Source: Abditibacteriota bacterium (GTDB lineage Bacteria > Armatimonadota > UBA5829). From it: a stretch of 8,675 nucleotides of DNA. The stretch covers positions 1 to 8,675 of the forward strand of contig JAGDDM010000065.1 in NCBI GenBank assembly GCA_017958015.1. Direction: 5' to 3'. Numbering within the stretch: the stretch's first letter is position 1; each line of letters opens with the position of its first letter. Positions 7,005 to 8,675 of this stretch are shown piece by piece. The translations under genes and the position numbers were made by a program. The notes under the pieces are model-generated. The model did not search any database, was not told the DNA's origin, and saw only the letters and a list, made by a program, of their open reading frames with translations.

Positions 7005-8509
7005 TGGGAGTTGATTTCATATACCCCGAATTTGAGGTTGTCCGAAACGAGGACAGATGTATAGCCTGCAGAGTCTGCGAGCGGCAGTGCGCCAACGAGG
7101 TCCACAGCCTGCATCCGGAAAAGGGCATCATGGTAAGCGACGAGTCCAAATGCGTCAATTGCCAGCGCTGCGTCTCCCTCTGCCCCACCCGGGCTCTCAA
7201 AATCGTCAAAAGCGACTGCGTTTTGCGGGAAAACGCCAACTGGCAAAACGACACAATAAAGGAAATATACAAACAGGCGGGCAGCGGCGGCGTTCTGCTC
7301 TCTTCCATGGGCAATCCCAAACCCCTGCCGGTCTACTGGGACAAGATTCTCATCAACGCTTCCCAGGTAACAAACCCCTCCATCGACCCTCTGCGGGAGC
7401 CCATGGAAACCAAGGTGTTCCTTGGCAAGAAGCCCGACAGGATTACCAGAGACGCCGAGGGCAACCTCGTCAATAACCTTCAGCCCCAGATCGAGCTGTC
7501 CATGCCGGTTATGTTCTCCGCCATGAGCTACGGCTCCATCAGCTACAACGCCCACGAGTCGCTGGCTCGGGCGGCGGAGGAGCTGGGCATTCTCTACAAC
7601 ACCGGCGAGGGCGGCCTCCACGAGGACTTCTACAAATACGGCGCCAACACCGTTGTGCAGGTTGCCAGCGGCAGATTCGGCGTCCACGAGGACTACCTCT
7701 CCGCCGGCGCCGCCATCGAGATTAAGATGGGTCAGGGCGCCAAGCCCGGCATCGGCGGACACCTGCCCGGCGCGAAGATTGTGGGCGACGTGTCCCGCAC
7801 AAGAATGATCCCCGAGGGCTCCGACGCCATATCCCCCGCCCCTCACCACGACATCTACTCCATCGAGGATTTGCGGCAGCTGGTATTCTCCCTGAAGGAA
7901 GCCACCGAGTACAAGAAACCGGTTATCGTCAAAGTGGCCGCGGTCCACAACATCGCCGCCATCGCCGGCGGCATCGCCCGCAGCGGCGCCGACATCATCG
8001 CCATCGACGGTTTCAGAGGCGGCACCGGCGCGGCTCCCACCAGAATCAGAGACAACGTGGGAATCCCCATCGAACTCGCCCTGGCCTCCGTTGACAGACG
8101 GCTCCGGGAAGAGGGAATCCGCAACAACGTATCCCTCGTCGTGGGCGGCTCCGTCAGAAGCGCCGCGGACGTGGTTAAGGCCGTAGCGTTGGGCGCCGAC
8201 GCCTGCTACATCGCCACCGCCGCCCTGCTGGCTCTTGGCTGCCACCTCTGCCGCACATGCCAGACCGGCAAGTGCAACTGGGGCATCGCCACCCAGCGGC
8301 CGGAACTTGTGAAGCGCCTCAATCCGGACATCGGAAGCAAGCGGCTGGTGAACCTCATGACCGCCTGGCGCCACGAGATAACGGAAATCATGGGCGGCAT
8401 GGGCATCAACTCCATCGAGGCTCTCCGGGGCAACAGACTTATGCTTCGGGGCATCGGCCTCACCGACCGGGAGCTCAAGACATTGGGCATCTCCCACGCG
8501 GGAGAGTGA
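7004..8509 (+). CDS. gltB: Glutamate synthase FMN/Fe-S subunit with N-terminal 2[4Fe-4S] ferredoxin domain, 501 aa
   Basis: This is the synthase domain that makes glutamate from 2-oxoglutarate and ammonia. Residues ~10-65 are a bacterial ferredoxin domain with two [4Fe-4S] motifs: C19-x2-C22-x2-C25-x3-C29 and C50-x2-C53-x2-C56-x3-C60-P. The FMN-binding TIM barrel (~85-485) shows PVMFSAMSYGSIS (168-180), TGEGG (200-204), KMGQGAKPGIGG (241-252) and DGFRGGTGAAP (335-345). The cluster loop C413-x5-C419-x4-C424 keeps the spacing of the [3Fe-4S] site of classical GltB and has an extra Cys at 416, followed by WGIATQ. The GXGXG domain of large GltB is absent and would be expected as a separate gene further right. 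AAGGAAGG just before the overlapping start is the ribosome binding site. The ferredoxin domain suggests electrons reach FMN through Fe-S carriers. Confidence 0.94.
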   Translation: MGVDFIYPEFEVVRNEDRCIACRVCERQCANEVHSLHPEKGIMVSDESKCVNCQRCVSLCPTRALKIVKSDCVLRENANWQNDTIKEIYKQAGSGGVLLSSMGNPKPLPVYWDKILINASQVTNPSIDPLREPMETKVFLGKKPDRITRDAEGNLVNNLQPQIELSMPVMFSAMSYGSISYNAHESLARAAEELGILYNTGEGGLHEDFYKYGANTVVQVASGRFGVHEDYLSAGAAIEIKMGQGAKPGIGGHLPGAKIVGDVSRTRMIPEGSDAISPAPHHDIYSIEDLRQLVFSLKEATEYKKPVIVKVAAVHNIAAIAGGIARSGADIIAIDGFRGGTGAAPTRIRDNVGIPIELALASVDRRLREEGIRNNVSLVVGGSVRSAADVVKAVALGADACYIATAALLALGCHLCRTCQTGKCNWGIATQRPELVKRLNPDIGSKRLVNLMTAWRHEITEIMGGMGINSIEALRGNRLMLRGIGLTDRELKTLGISHAGE

Positions 8510-8512
8510 CAT

Positions 8513-8675
8513 ATGAAACGAATATACGTCAACGAAAAACGGTGCATCGCCTGCCACCTCTGCGAATACAACTGCGCCTTCGCCAACTCCGGCAAGCCGG
8601 ACATGGTAAGCGCCCTTAAAGGCAAACGTATCTACCCCCGCATCCACGTTGAGGGAGACGAGAAAATATCCTACG
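8513..8675 (+). CDS. Small 4Fe-4S ferredoxin-type electron-transfer protein, N-terminal part (cut by window edge)
   Basis: From the ATG at 8513 the frame is open to the window end (54 codons). It begins MKRIYVNEKRCIACHLCEYN and contains one complete [4Fe-4S] motif, C11-x2-C14-x2-C17-x3-C21, near the N-terminus. GGAGAG at 8501-8506, inside the end of the previous gene, lies 6 nt upstream, so the gene is the third in the operon. By analogy with split glutamate synthases of anaerobes it is probably the Fe-S subunit that passes electrons from a pyridine-nucleotide oxidoreductase to the FMN subunit. The rest of its domain layout is not visible. Confidence 0.85.
   Translation, partial: MKRIYVNEKRCIACHLCEYNCAFANSGKPDMVSALKGKRIYPRIHVEGDEKISY

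Noticed and set aside
6950..8647. 565-codon open frame on the minus strand opposite the glutamate synthase subunit
   Set aside because: It is antisense to a clearly recognisable Fe-S/FMN enzyme, resembles no protein family, and is explained by GC-rich codon bias of the true gene.

Overview
The window looks like chromosomal DNA of an anaerobic bacterium. The support is a type III glutamine synthetase, an ammonium transporter fused to a P-II protein, and an archaeal/clostridial-type split glutamate synthase rich in Fe-S clusters. This gene set is typical of Clostridia-like Firmicutes, Synergistota and similar anaerobes; the sequence alone does not settle the phylum. The metabolic genes are GC-rich (roughly 60% by eye). 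The leucine-rich-repeat gene on the left is visibly more AT-rich.

Layout, left to right. (1) Positions 1-88, minus strand: the start of a DUF1848-type gene cut by the window edge, with an extended -10 promoter. (2) 127-1595, minus: a monocistronic LRR gene (237-1529) with its own promoter (TTGACG-17-TATAAT) and strong terminator; it is built from two copies of one module. (3) 1612-5541, minus: an operon glnN (type III glutamine synthetase) followed by amt-P-II (membrane transporter fused to a P-II sensor), closed by an intrinsic terminator. (4) 5542-5909: a 368-bp divergent control region. (5) 5910 to the right edge, plus: an operon for split glutamate synthase, with the glutamine amidotransferase subunit, the FMN/Fe-S synthase subunit and the start of a small ferredoxin-type subunit.

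Together the two divergent operons make a complete ammonium-assimilation unit. Amt imports ammonium, GlnN makes glutamine, and glutamate synthase converts glutamine plus 2-oxoglutarate to glutamate. The fused P-II domain probably senses ATP/ADP and 2-oxoglutarate at the transporter.

The most interesting part is the control region. Both operons have consensus sigma-70-type promoters (TTGACA-17-TATAAT), and both leaders carry terminator-like hairpins. In each leader the 5' arm of the terminator can instead form a short hairpin with a six-base loop AAAGGC or AACGGC, having A at loop position 1 and G at position 4. That is the loop signature recognised by ANTAR-family antiterminator proteins (NasR, NasT, EutV type). 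The glnN leader has two such units in tandem and the glutamate synthase leader has one. The sequence therefore suggests that synthesis of glutamine and of glutamate is jointly gated by RNA-binding antitermination, with the regulator encoded outside this window.
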